From Winogradskyella echinorum (GTDB lineage Bacteria > Bacteroidota > Bacteroidia > Flavobacteriales > Flavobacteriaceae), in contig NZ_JACOQD010000001.1 in assembly GCF_014297365.1 (NCBI RefSeq), positions 1,364,001 to 1,428,000 on the forward strand: 64,000 nt of DNA, read 5' to 3'. A model generated the notes under the pieces. The model saw only the letters and a list, made by a program, of their open reading frames with translations. It did no database searches and was not told the DNA's origin. The translations under genes and the position numbers were made by a program. Shown in pieces: positions 17,558-26,150 of the stretch (the stretch's first letter is position 1; each line of letters opens with the position of its first letter).

Positions 17558-18424
17558 ATGGATACTAAAGAACTTCTAAAAAAAGTACGAAAAATAGAGA
17601 TTAAGACGCGTCGTTTGTCTGATCATATATTTGGAGGCGAATATCACTCTACCTTCAAAGGTCGTGGTATGACTTTTTCTGAAGTACGTCAATACCAATA
17701 TGGTGATGATGTAAGAAATATTGATTGGAATGTTACTGCGCGTTACAATGAACCGTACATAAAGGTTTTCGAAGAAGAGCGAGAGCTAACGATGATGTTG
17801 TTAGCAGATGTTTCTGGTAGTAAATTATTTGGAACCAAAAATCAATTTAAAAACGAAATTGTAACAGAGATTGCTGCAACTTTAGCCTTTTCTGCAACTC
17901 AAAACAACGATAAAATAGGTTTAATTTTGTTTTCGGACGAAATAGAGCTTTATATTCCACCAAAAAAAGGGCGTTCTCATGTATTAAGAATTATTAGAGA
18001 ACTTTTAGAATTTAAACCAAAAAGTAAAAAAACAAATATTGCAGAAGCTTTTAAATTCTTGTCTAACGTAATGAAGAAAAAAGCGATTGTTTTTGTATTG
18101 TCAGATTTTATTGCAGACGACTATAAGCAGAATTTAAAAATTGCTTCTGGCAGACACGATATTACAGGTATTAGGGTTTTTGATAAGCACGAAGCCGAAA
18201 TTCCTAATTTAGGAATGGTACAAATGGAAGATGAAGAAACAGGAGAGTTAATGCTCGTAAATACGGCATCAAAACAAGTGAGAGTTAATTACGGTAAATT
18301 TTACAACGAAAAGGTTAACTATTTTAAAGATACGTTTACCAAATCTGGAGCTGGTACTATTGATTGTCGTGTAGATGAAAGCTACGTGAAAAAATTATTA
18401 GGTTATTTTAAACGAAGAGGTTAA
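17558..18424 (+). CDS. DUF58 domain-containing protein of the Bat operon
   Basis: 288 residues, cytoplasmic. The DUF58 signature is complete: GEYHSTFKGRGMTFSEVRQY, then VRNIDWNVTARYNEPYIKVF. A VWA-like metal site follows (ADVSGSKLFG with Asp84, Ser86, Ser88). DUF58 proteins are paired with MoxR ATPases across bacteria and are thought to be their clients or adaptors. It sits directly after moxR and upstream of the VWA genes. The spacer before its ATG is a heptamer repeat. The exact function of the Bat system is unsettled; roles in oxygen/stress tolerance and cell envelope have been proposed. Confidence 0.92.
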   Translation: MDTKELLKKVRKIEIKTRRLSDHIFGGEYHSTFKGRGMTFSEVRQYQYGDDVRNIDWNVTARYNEPYIKVFEEERELTMMLLADVSGSKLFGTKNQFKNEIVTEIAATLAFSATQNNDKIGLILFSDEIELYIPPKKGRSHVLRIIRELLEFKPKSKKTNIAEAFKFLSNVMKKKAIVFVLSDFIADDYKQNLKIASGRHDITGIRVFDKHEAEIPNLGMVQMEDEETGELMLVNTASKQVRVNYGKFYNEKVNYFKDTFTKSGAGTIDCRVDESYVKKLLGYFKRRG

Positions 18425-18429
18425 ATAGA

Positions 18430-18471
18430 GTTAGAAGTTAGAAGTTAGAAGTGAAAAGTAAAAAGTTAAAT
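18430..18471 (+). repeat. Heptamer tandem repeat overlapping a start codon
   Basis: Six consecutive units GTTAGAA, GTTAGAA, GTTAGAA, GTGAAAA, GTAAAAA, GTTAAAT begin 5 bases after the DUF58 stop. The fourth unit supplies the GTG start codon at 18451 of the next gene. Confidence 0.85.
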
Positions 18472-20151
18472 AGCGTCATTTTGGTAAGTAAACAAAGATT
18501 AGGTTTATCTATCATCTTTTTTCTCTTATCCCTTATCTCTTTTAGCCAGGTAAAAACAGAAGTCGATACTACAAAAATTAGAATTGGCGAACAAATCAAC
18601 TATAAAATTAAAGTTGAAGCAGATTCTACAGCATTGGTTGTATTCCCAGAAGGGCAAACTTTTATGCCTTTAGAAAATGTAGAAGCCTTAAAAATAGATA
18701 CCACAAAACAAGAAGCTAAATTCTTGTTGTCTAGAATATATAAACTCACTCAATTCGATTCTGGTTCTTATACAATTCCGAGACAAAAAGTAATTATTGG
18801 AGAAAAACCATTTTTTACAGACTCATTAAAAGTTGAAGTTAATTCCATAGAAGTAGATACAACAAAACAGAAACTTTACGATATTAAGCCCATTATTGAA
18901 GTAGAAAAAAGTGGAGGTAATTGGTGGAAATGGCTGTTAGGTATTTTGGCAGCAATAGCTTTAGTTGCGTTTTTATTGTACTGGTTTATTTGGAGAAAAA
19001 AACCGTTAACAGAGGAAGAAGAAATTGCGTTATTACCGCCATATGATCGTGCAAAATTGGCCTTAAAGAAATTAGATGAGAGCCAGTATTTAATCCGTTC
19101 TGAGGTTAAAGATTATTATTCAGAACTAACTTTTATTATTAGAAAATATCTCGACGAAAAAGTTTACGATCGTGCATTAGAAAGTACAACAGATCAACTT
19201 ATTTCTAGACTTTTCTTATTAAAAGAAGGTAATCAAATAGATTTATCAAAAGACACTATAAAGAATCTTGAATCCATTTTAAAACGTGCTGATTTAGTGA
19301 AATTTGCAAAGTCAGCACCAGATACTGCATTAGCAGAAATGGATAAAGCAACTATAGATAAAGAAATAGATCGTGTAAAGGAAAGTTTACCAGAACCTAC
19401 AGAAGAAGAAAAACTATTAGATAAACAATATAAAGAAGAACAAGAACGAAAAAAGAAACGTAAAAAGGTAATCCTTACTGTGGCTATTTCTGTATTCTTA
19501 CTTATTGCTACGTTTGTTGGTTTTGGAATAAAATATGGTTTTGGTTACGTAAAAGATACTATTGTTGGACACGAAAGTAAAGAGCTATTAGAAGGAGACT
19601 GGGTAGAAAGTGCTTATGGATTTCCTCCAATTTTTATCGAGACACCTAAAGTTCTAAAACGAGAAGAAGTAGAGCTGCCAGATGAAGCTAAAGGTAAAAT
19701 GAAAATTGCCATGTTTAGTTATGGAAGTTTAATGGAACGCTTTTATATTATTACAAGCACAACCAATTTAAATACACCTAAAAATGAAGATGCTGAAGCT
19801 GTAGAAGAGCAGAAAGCTATTAATATAAATACAGTAATTGAAGGGAATTTAAAGACATGGGAAGCCAAAGGTGTTAAAAATATCATTACAAAGAATGAAC
19901 AGTTTATAACACCTAATGCTGCTGAAGGTCTAAAAACTTTCGGAACGGCAGAGTTTCCTGGTATAACAGAAGGTAGCTTTGAAAAAGGTAATTATGTTTT
20001 CTTGAGTTTCACAACCGAAAATGTAATTCAACAAATTGTAATTGTTTGGAGAGTAGATGACGTGTACGCAGAAGAAATGGTAGAGCGTATTATAGATTCA
20101 GTAGAATTAAAACCCGATGAAGCCGTTGAACAAGAAGAACAAGAACAATAA
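18451..20151 (+). CDS. Bat operon membrane protein with BatD-like N-terminal domain
   Basis: 566 residues. A signal-like hydrophobic stretch (about 16-32, ending SFSQ) precedes an Ig-like domain (VKTEVDTTKIRIGEQINYKI, YKLTQFDSGSYTIP) similar to the first domain of BatD. Then come a membrane helix (158-181), a cytoplasmic region with charged helices (about 185-335), a second helix (340-360) and a C-terminal domain. The middle part resembles DUF4381-type proteins of MoxR operons. The GTG start lies in a heptamer repeat; a later start such as the TTG at 18481 is possible. Its TAA overlaps the next ATG by one base (TAATG). Confidence 0.8.
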   Translation: MKSKKLNSVILVSKQRLGLSIIFFLLSLISFSQVKTEVDTTKIRIGEQINYKIKVEADSTALVVFPEGQTFMPLENVEALKIDTTKQEAKFLLSRIYKLTQFDSGSYTIPRQKVIIGEKPFFTDSLKVEVNSIEVDTTKQKLYDIKPIIEVEKSGGNWWKWLLGILAAIALVAFLLYWFIWRKKPLTEEEEIALLPPYDRAKLALKKLDESQYLIRSEVKDYYSELTFIIRKYLDEKVYDRALESTTDQLISRLFLLKEGNQIDLSKDTIKNLESILKRADLVKFAKSAPDTALAEMDKATIDKEIDRVKESLPEPTEEEKLLDKQYKEEQERKKKRKKVILTVAISVFLLIATFVGFGIKYGFGYVKDTIVGHESKELLEGDWVESAYGFPPIFIETPKVLKREEVELPDEAKGKMKIAMFSYGSLMERFYIITSTTNLNTPKNEDAEAVEEQKAININTVIEGNLKTWEAKGVKNIITKNEQFITPNAAEGLKTFGTAEFPGITEGSFEKGNYVFLSFTTENVIQQIVIVWRVDDVYAEEMVERIIDSVELKPDEAVEQEEQEQ

Positions 20152-21158
20152 TGATGTTTGATAATATAGAATTTTTAAATAAAGAATTGTTCTGGCTGTT
20201 ATTGCTTATACCAATAGCAGTGATTTGGTATGTCTTTAAGCATAATAAGCAAACCGCTGAGTTAAAGATGTCGAGTATTCAAGGATTTAAAGTAACCTCT
20301 TCAATATGGTCTAAACTAAGACATTTGCTTTTTGCTCTGCGTTTAATTGCTCTAGGATTATTAATTACCGCATTAGCACGACCGAGAACTGTAGATGTTT
20401 CAACAAAAACAAAGACAACTCGAGGTATAGACATTGTAATGGCTATTGACGTATCTGCAAGTATGCTTGCTAAAGATTTATTGCCAAATAGACTAGAAGC
20501 TTTAAAAAAAGTTGCTGCAGATTTTATTGATGGTCGACCAAACGATAGAATTGGTCTAGTAGAATATGCGGGTGAAGCCTATACAAAAACACCAATTACT
20601 AGCGATAAGTCTATTGTATTACGCTCAATGAGAGATATAAAATATAATACAATTATAGAGGGTGGTACAGCTATTGGCATGGGCCTAGCAACTTCTGTAA
20701 ACCGTTTAAAAGATAGTAGAGCTAAAAGTAAAGTGATAATTCTTTTAACTGACGGTGTTAATAATGGCGGATTTATTGACCCTAAAATTGCTAGTGAACT
20801 GGCTTTAGAATATGGTATTAAAGTATATACTATTGGTTTAGGAACGAATGGAACTGCATTATCACCAATATCTATAAACCCAAATGGAACATTTAGATAT
20901 GGTCGTCAACAAGTAGAAATTGATGAAGAGCTTCTAAAAGAAATTGCCGAGGTTACTGGCGGGAAATATTTTAGGGCGACTAATAATAAAAAGTTGGCTG
21001 AGATTTATAATGAAATTAATAAGCTCGAAAAAACTGAAGTAGAAGAAAAGAAGTATTATAATTATGAAGAAAAGTATAGGCCAATAGTGTTACTAGCTGG
21101 TTTACTTTTGTTAATTGAATTATTATTAAGAAACACAATATTTAGAAGCTTTGTTTAG
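20151..21158 (+). CDS. batA: BatA, VWA-domain membrane protein
   Basis: 335 residues. Two N-terminal membrane helices (about 13-28 and 59-76), a VWA domain with MIDAS motif DVSAS (Asp100, Ser102, Ser104), ILLTDGVNNGG for the third metal loop, and a C-terminal helix (about 315-332). BatA and BatB are paired VWA proteins anchored in the inner membrane that probably act with the MoxR ATPase. Two in-frame ATGs occur (20151 and 20154); the first overlaps the upstream stop. The 3' end overlaps batB by 8 bases, indicating coupled translation. Confidence 0.93.
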   Translation: MMFDNIEFLNKELFWLLLLIPIAVIWYVFKHNKQTAELKMSSIQGFKVTSSIWSKLRHLLFALRLIALGLLITALARPRTVDVSTKTKTTRGIDIVMAIDVSASMLAKDLLPNRLEALKKVAADFIDGRPNDRIGLVEYAGEAYTKTPITSDKSIVLRSMRDIKYNTIIEGGTAIGMGLATSVNRLKDSRAKSKVIILLTDGVNNGGFIDPKIASELALEYGIKVYTIGLGTNGTALSPISINPNGTFRYGRQQVEIDEELLKEIAEVTGGKYFRATNNKKLAEIYNEINKLEKTEVEEKKYYNYEEKYRPIVLLAGLLLLIELLLRNTIFRSFV

Positions 21159-22191
21159 ACTCGATGAAAAAATATGGTTTTGGACGTTACTGGCTATTCC
21201 GGTAATAATTTTGCTGTTTGTATTGCTTCAAATATGGAGACGATCTGCTCAGAAAAAATTTGCGGATTCGGGCTTGTTAAAACGATTGAGTCCTAATCAA
21301 TCGTTATTTAAAAGTATATTAAAAGTAGTGGTGCTTTGTGGTGCTTTTGCGTGTTTGTCATTAGCATTAGTAAACCCTAAAATTGGCACAAAATTAGAGA
21401 CAGTGCGTAGTCAAGGAGTAGATATTGTTTTTGCAGTAGATGTTTCTAAAAGTATGCTTGCAGAAGATATTGCGCCAAACCGACTAGAAAAATCTAAGCA
21501 ACTAGTTACTCAAATTATCAATAGTTTAGCTAGTGATCGTGTTGGGATTATAGCCTATGCAGGTAAAGCATTTCCGCAATTACCAATTACAACAGATTAT
21601 GCATCTGCTAAAATGTTTTTGCAAAATATGAATACAGACATGCTCTCTTCACAAGGAACAGCAATTCATGAAGCCATTCAGTTGGCAAAAACTTATTACG
21701 ATGACGAAGAGCAAACAAATAGAGTGCTCATCATTATTTCAGACGGCGAAGATCATGGAGGTGAAGCAGTTGACATTGCAGAAGAGGCCAATGAAGAAGG
21801 CATTAGAATTTTAACAATTGGAGTTGGTGATACTAAAGGTGGTCCAATACCAATAAAGCGAAACGGTGTCGTTTTAAATTATAAAAAAGATAAAAACGGA
21901 GAAACTGTAATAACACGTTTAGATGAAACAACTTTAAAAGAAATAGCAACCGAAACTAATGGTATATATATTAATGGTAGAAATACAAACGAAGTTGTGG
22001 ATACTATTAAAGATGTTTTAGATAAAATGGATAAGAAGGAATTTGAGTCTAAACAAATTGCAGATTTCAAAGATCAGTTTCAATGGTTTTTAGGATTAGG
22101 AATTCTATTATTATTTATAGATATATTTTTCCTAGAACGAAAAACAGAATGGTTAAAAAAATTGAACTTATTTAATGAAGCATCAATATAA
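21151..22191 (+). CDS. batB: BatB, VWA-domain membrane protein
   Basis: 346 residues, same plan as BatA: helices at about 9-29 and 56-74, MIDAS DVSKS (Asp97, Ser99, Ser101), IIISDGEDHGG, and a C-terminal helix (about 309-325). No in-frame ATG exists near the start; the TTG at 21151, inside the end of batA, gives MFRLDEKIWFW, which fits the conserved start of the family. BatA and BatB share the MIDAS surroundings (SMLA.D..PNRLE), consistent with ancient duplication. A 98-base spacer separates it from batC. Confidence 0.93.
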   Translation: MFRLDEKIWFWTLLAIPVIILLFVLLQIWRRSAQKKFADSGLLKRLSPNQSLFKSILKVVVLCGAFACLSLALVNPKIGTKLETVRSQGVDIVFAVDVSKSMLAEDIAPNRLEKSKQLVTQIINSLASDRVGIIAYAGKAFPQLPITTDYASAKMFLQNMNTDMLSSQGTAIHEAIQLAKTYYDDEEQTNRVLIIISDGEDHGGEAVDIAEEANEEGIRILTIGVGDTKGGPIPIKRNGVVLNYKKDKNGETVITRLDETTLKEIATETNGIYINGRNTNEVVDTIKDVLDKMDKKEFESKQIADFKDQFQWFLGLGILLLFIDIFFLERKTEWLKKLNLFNEASI

Positions 22192-22289
22192 ATCACAAGT
22201 ATTAGCTAATTAAAATTTTTAGATTTATTTTAACGCTAAATCATAAAAGGCTTTATTAATTTAGAGTTTAAGACAATAATAAAAAAAGC

Positions 22290-23117
22290 ATGAAATTATA
22301 TATAGCACTTATAACGCTCTTAATTGGAAGCTTCGGGATTGCCCAGCAAGTAGACAAAGCGCAATTAAAAGCTAAACAAAAAGCAACGAACTTAGTTTAT
22401 AAAGCTAATGAGTTGATTGATGAGGATAATTACATTGAAGCCGAAATGGAATATAGAAAAGCCATTTCAGAAGCTCCAAATAAAACGGTTGGAGCGTACA
22501 ACTTAGCACATTCATATTTTAGAAAAGGTAGTTTTGATGAGGCATTATACAGAAGTCAAGAAGCAGCTAAGAATGCTACTACTAAAGACGAAAAACACAG
22601 AGCATATCACAATATCGGTAATATTTTAATGCAAAATGAATTATGTAAAGAAGCCGTTGAAGCTTTTAAAGATGCCTTAAGAAACAACCCAAACGACGAA
22701 GAAACTCGCTATAATTATGCTTTAGCTAAGGAATGTGCAGAGCAGCAAAAAGATGGTGGTGGAGAAGATGACAAAAAGGACGAGGATAAAGAAGAAGAAA
22801 AAGATAAAGAAGAAGACCAAAAGAAGGAAGACGAAAATAAAAAAGAACAAGATAAAAAAGACGAAGGCGATAAGGACAAAAAGGAAGGAGATAAAGAGGA
22901 AGATGAAAACGGAAAGCCAAAGGATGATAAAAAAGATGATGGTAAAGGTGATAAAGAAGATAAGAATCAAAAGCCAAAACCAAAACCAGGACAAATGTCT
23001 CCGCAGCAGATAAAAAATATTTTAGAAGCTATGCAAAACCAAGAGCAAAAAGTGCAGGAAAAAATTAATGCCGAAAAACAAAAAGGAGCAAAAATAAAAA
23101 CTGAAAAAGACTGGTAA
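22290..23117 (+). CDS. batC: BatC, TPR protein with highly charged tail
   Basis: 275 residues. A signal peptide (MKLYIALITLLIGSFGIAQ) leads to TPR units at about 30-150 (AEMEYRKAISEAPNKTVGAY, YNLAHSYFRKGSFDEALY, CKEAVEAFKDALRNNPND). Residues ~152-235 are almost only Lys, Asp and Glu, encoded by a nearly pure purine tract. The end KPGQMSPQQIKNILEAMQNQ returns to normal composition and is the conserved BatC end motif. It is probably periplasmic and an adaptor for BatA/B. The tail length is likely variable between strains because of the repetitive coding. Confidence 0.88.
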   Translation: MKLYIALITLLIGSFGIAQQVDKAQLKAKQKATNLVYKANELIDEDNYIEAEMEYRKAISEAPNKTVGAYNLAHSYFRKGSFDEALYRSQEAAKNATTKDEKHRAYHNIGNILMQNELCKEAVEAFKDALRNNPNDEETRYNYALAKECAEQQKDGGGEDDKKDEDKEEEKDKEEDQKKEDENKKEQDKKDEGDKDKKEGDKEEDENGKPKDDKKDDGKGDKEDKNQKPKPKPGQMSPQQIKNILEAMQNQEQKVQEKINAEKQKGAKIKTEKDW

Positions 23118-23119
23118 AA

Positions 23120-23196
23120 ACGAATGACGATTGTTGAATTACGAATTTTGATTTAATGTCCTCGTAAATCGCAAATCTAAAATCGTAAATTGAATG
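23120..23196 (+). repeat. Heptamer-period spacer between batC and batD
   Basis: From 23120 the spacer divides into eleven 7-base units: ACGAATG, ACGATTG, TTGAATT, ACGAATT, TTGATTT, AATGTCC, TCGTAAA, TCGCAAA, TCTAAAA, TCGTAAA, TTGAATG. The last unit contains the batD start codon (23194-23196). Confidence 0.85.
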
Positions 23197-24963
23197 AAAC
23201 TCACAAAACACATATCAATTTTATTTTTAGTACTTGCTACAAGTATAGCTTCTGCACAAGTTAAGTTTGAAGCTAAAGTAAGCAAGAAGAAACTTGGTGT
23301 AAACGAACGTTTACGAATAGATTTTGAAATGAATCAAGATGGTGACAACTTTGTACCACCTAGCTTTAAAGATTTTACTGTAGTTGGAGGTCCTAACACA
23401 TCTTTAATGAATTCTTATGCAAATGGTAAAAAGACCTATTCAAAAACCTATAGTTATTTTTTAGCACCTAAAAAGAGAGGTACATTTACAATTAAACAAG
23501 CAACTATTGAGATTGATGGTGAAACCTATAAAACGTTTCCAATAACGGTTACTGTTACAGCCGCAGTTGATAGGCCAAATGGTGCGCCAGATGCTTCAGA
23601 TATTGCCTCAGATAATATTCACTTAGTAGCTGAGGTTTCTAATTCAAATCCGTACCTAAATGAAGCCATTACAGTGGTTTATAAGTTGTATGTTTCTAAA
23701 GAAACTGGTGTAAGTGGTTGGTCAGAAAAAGATAGCCCAAGGTATAATGATTTTTGGAATCAGAATATAGAAGTAAAAGGGTTTCCTACGCAGAGAGGAC
23801 AGTATAAAGGGGAAGATTATAGATATGTTGTAGTGCGTAAAACTGTACTTTATCCCCAAAAAACAGGTAAATTAAAGTTAGAGCCTTTAGTGTTAGAAGT
23901 TATGGTAGAAGTACCAACAGGAAGAGCTAATATATTTGGCCAGCAAATGATGACCCAAGTGCCACAAACTGTCACAGCTGGCAGTAGAACGATTAACGTA
24001 AAACAATTACCGGAAGAAGGTAAACCTTCAGATTTTAAAGGTGCTGTAGGTGATTTCGATTTTAATATTACAACAACCAAAACTCAATTGAATGCCACAG
24101 AATCGCTTCAAGCTAAAGTAGAAGTTACAGGAAAAGGAAATTTAAAATTATTTGAATTACCTAAATTAACTGTTCCGAGTTCTTTAGAGGTATACGAACC
24201 AGAACACAAAGAAAACGTTCGCACTAATTTAAGTGGTATGCGAGGAAGTATTTCAGACACTTATACACTTGTTCCTCAGTATCGTGGAAAATATCCCGTG
24301 CCAACAATTTCATTTTCATATTTCGATTTAAAAACCGAAAGTTATAAGCGTATAACTTCAGATGAAATTGTAATTGATGTATTAGAAGGGCCAACAGCGG
24401 CTAATAATAGTGAAAATGCAACTGTGGCAAATACTAAACAAACAGTAACATCCAATAATAATACATTTGCATTTATAAAAACATCATCAAATTGGGTGAG
24501 TACGCTTAATCAACCGTTTTTTAAGTCAACTGGGTTTTGGTCTATGTTATTACTTCCTTTTTTAGCTATACCTCTAGCCATAGTTATTAGAAGGAAAAAG
24601 GACGAGCGTGATGCTGATGTAACTGGTAATCGTATAAGAAAAGCAGACCGATTGGCTAAGAAATACCTTGGTGCTGCCAAAAAAGCTTTAGGGCAAAAAG
24701 AAGCATTTTACGAAGCTTTAGAAAGAGCACTTCATAATTACTTAAAGGCAAAATTAAATATTGAAACTAGCGATTTTAATAAAGAAAAAATTGAAAACCT
24801 TCTTGGAGAAAGACAAATAGAAGAGAATGTTGTTTCAGATTTTATTTCAATATTAGAAAACTGTGAATTGGCACGATATACACCAATTACGCAAGTTACC
24901 ATGCAAAACGATTATGATAAAGCGGCAAAAACGATTTCATTAATTGATAAACAAATGAGGTAA
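23194..24963 (+). CDS. batD: BatD, oxygen-tolerance family protein
   Basis: 589 residues. Signal peptide MKLTKHISILFLVLATSIASA, then tandem Ig-like domains characteristic of BatD (VKFEAKVSKKKLGVNERLRI, SYFLAPKKRGTFTIKQATI, PYLNEAITVVYKLYVSKETG, YRYVVVRKTVLYPQKTGKL). A membrane helix at about 451-468 is followed by a cytoplasmic helical domain that contains ALERALHNYLKAKLNIETSD. The topology places the Ig-like part in the periplasm, near the BatA/B helices. It lies 2 bases upstream of batE. Confidence 0.93.
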   Translation: MKLTKHISILFLVLATSIASAQVKFEAKVSKKKLGVNERLRIDFEMNQDGDNFVPPSFKDFTVVGGPNTSLMNSYANGKKTYSKTYSYFLAPKKRGTFTIKQATIEIDGETYKTFPITVTVTAAVDRPNGAPDASDIASDNIHLVAEVSNSNPYLNEAITVVYKLYVSKETGVSGWSEKDSPRYNDFWNQNIEVKGFPTQRGQYKGEDYRYVVVRKTVLYPQKTGKLKLEPLVLEVMVEVPTGRANIFGQQMMTQVPQTVTAGSRTINVKQLPEEGKPSDFKGAVGDFDFNITTTKTQLNATESLQAKVEVTGKGNLKLFELPKLTVPSSLEVYEPEHKENVRTNLSGMRGSISDTYTLVPQYRGKYPVPTISFSYFDLKTESYKRITSDEIVIDVLEGPTAANNSENATVANTKQTVTSNNNTFAFIKTSSNWVSTLNQPFFKSTGFWSMLLLPFLAIPLAIVIRRKKDERDADVTGNRIRKADRLAKKYLGAAKKALGQKEAFYEALERALHNYLKAKLNIETSDFNKEKIENLLGERQIEENVVSDFISILENCELARYTPITQVTMQNDYDKAAKTISLIDKQMR

Positions 24964-24964
24964 T

Positions 24965-25723
24965 ATGAGAGCATTCGCAGTAATAGTTGTATGTTGTTTT
25001 AGTTTATTTGGAATTTCTCAAAATGACCAACGTTTTGAAGAGGCTAACGCATTATATAATGATGGTAAATATGCAGAAGCAGTTGATAAATATGAAGCCA
25101 TATTAGATTCAGACATGCATTCTGCTGAGTTGTATTTTAATTTAGGCAATGCTAATTATAAACTCAATAATATAGCTCCGAGTATATATTATTATGAAAA
25201 AGCACTTCTACTAAGCCCAAATGATCAAGACATAAAAAATAATTTGGCTTTTGCACAAAACATGACCATAGATGCGATTGATAAAGTGCCCGAAGTTGGA
25301 TTTTCTAGAATTATTAAGAACATAATAAATACCTTTAGCACAGATACATGGGCAAAGATTGCTGTAAGTGCGGCGCTTTTGTTTGTATTACTATTTTTAG
25401 TTTACCATTTTTCTTATACTACTTCAAAAAAACGAATAGCTTTTATAACTAGTGTTTTAAGTTTATTGCTGACTTGTTTTTCGGTAGCTATGGCGTTTCA
25501 AAAAAATAGTTTAAATAAAAAAGATAATCCAGCGATTGTTTTTGAACAAGAAAGTAGAGTTAAATCGGAAGCAAATAAAACAAGTGAAGAAGTGTTTAGA
25601 CTGCACGAAGGTACCAAAGTACAAATATTAGAGACGTATAAGGATTGGAAAAAAATTAAGATTTCAGACAACTCTACAGGATGGTTACCTGCCAAAGATT
25701 TAAAACTGTTAAAGGATTTTTAG
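24965..25723 (+). CDS. batE: BatE, TPR and SH3-like domain membrane protein
   Basis: 252 residues. Signal peptide MRAFAVIVVCCFSLFGIS, TPR repeats at about 20-95 (RFEEANALYNDGKYAEAVDK, AELYFNLGNANYKLNNIAPS), two membrane helices at about 133-150 and 158-175, and a bacterial SH3-like domain at 190-252 (VKSEANKTSEEVFRLHEGTK, GWLPAKDLKLL). This domain order is the standard BatE. It is the last gene of the operon. A palindrome ATTTAAC-AGAAT-GTTAAAT (25729-25747) follows the stop. Confidence 0.92.
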   Translation: MRAFAVIVVCCFSLFGISQNDQRFEEANALYNDGKYAEAVDKYEAILDSDMHSAELYFNLGNANYKLNNIAPSIYYYEKALLLSPNDQDIKNNLAFAQNMTIDAIDKVPEVGFSRIIKNIINTFSTDTWAKIAVSAALLFVLLFLVYHFSYTTSKKRIAFITSVLSLLLTCFSVAMAFQKNSLNKKDNPAIVFEQESRVKSEANKTSEEVFRLHEGTKVQILETYKDWKKIKISDNSTGWLPAKDLKLLKDF

Positions 25724-25770
25724 AGATTATTTAACAGAATGTTAAATACTTAATATTATATTTACGGCTT

Positions 25771-26064
25771 ATGTTTAGCCAATCAAAATATAGAATAGCT
25801 GTTATATTAACCATATTATTTATGGCACTAATTTCAGCACCTACTATAATTCTATCTTTGGACGACACATATGATGTTTCATGCTTTTATAGTATAAACG
25901 AGGAAGAAGAAAACGAAAACTTAAAGCTGGTTTTTGAAAAAATTAGCCTTGATCCTGAATTTTTAATTGAGGATAATGTTAATTCACATCTTATAGGATA
26001 TACGTTTAAACACTATCCTAAGCCTCATCTTAATCTAATATCACCACCACCCGATTTTATTTAA
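25771..26064 (+). CDS. Small hypothetical protein with membrane anchor
   Basis: 97 residues. A basic start (MFSQSKYRIA) leads to a helix at about 9-29 (VILTILFMALISAPTIILSL); the remainder is acidic and ends YPKPHLNLISPPPDF. I do not recognise a family. The proline-rich ending resembles small secreted or anchored proteins that precede transporter genes in Bacteroidota, but this is a loose similarity. It stands between the Bat operon and the SulP cluster; TATATTTA at 25756-25763 could be a promoter box only if the leader is very short. Confidence 0.6.
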   Translation: MFSQSKYRIAVILTILFMALISAPTIILSLDDTYDVSCFYSINEEEENENLKLVFEKISLDPEFLIEDNVNSHLIGYTFKHYPKPHLNLISPPPDFI

Positions 26065-26110
26065 TATTTATTCGTTGGACATTTTGTCCCCTTAAAAAAT
26101 ATTAAAATTA

Positions 26111-26131
26111 CTATTGAATTCTTTTCAATAG
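26111..26131. promoter_or_regulatory. Perfect inverted repeat upstream of the SulP cluster, possible operator
   Basis: CTATTGAA (26111-26118) and TTCAATAG (26124-26131) are perfect inverse complements with a 5-base spacer, ending 19 bases before the SulP ATG. No T-run follows. The site suits a dimeric repressor or a small leader hairpin. Confidence 0.4.
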
Positions 26132-26150
26132 AGAAAAATCATTATTACAA

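Noticed and set aside
22722..23013. Three further open frames over the batC tail, two on the minus strand and one on the plus strand
   Set aside because: They are by-products of the polypurine codons of batC; their composition (Phe/Leu or Lys/Arg/Ile only) has no family character.
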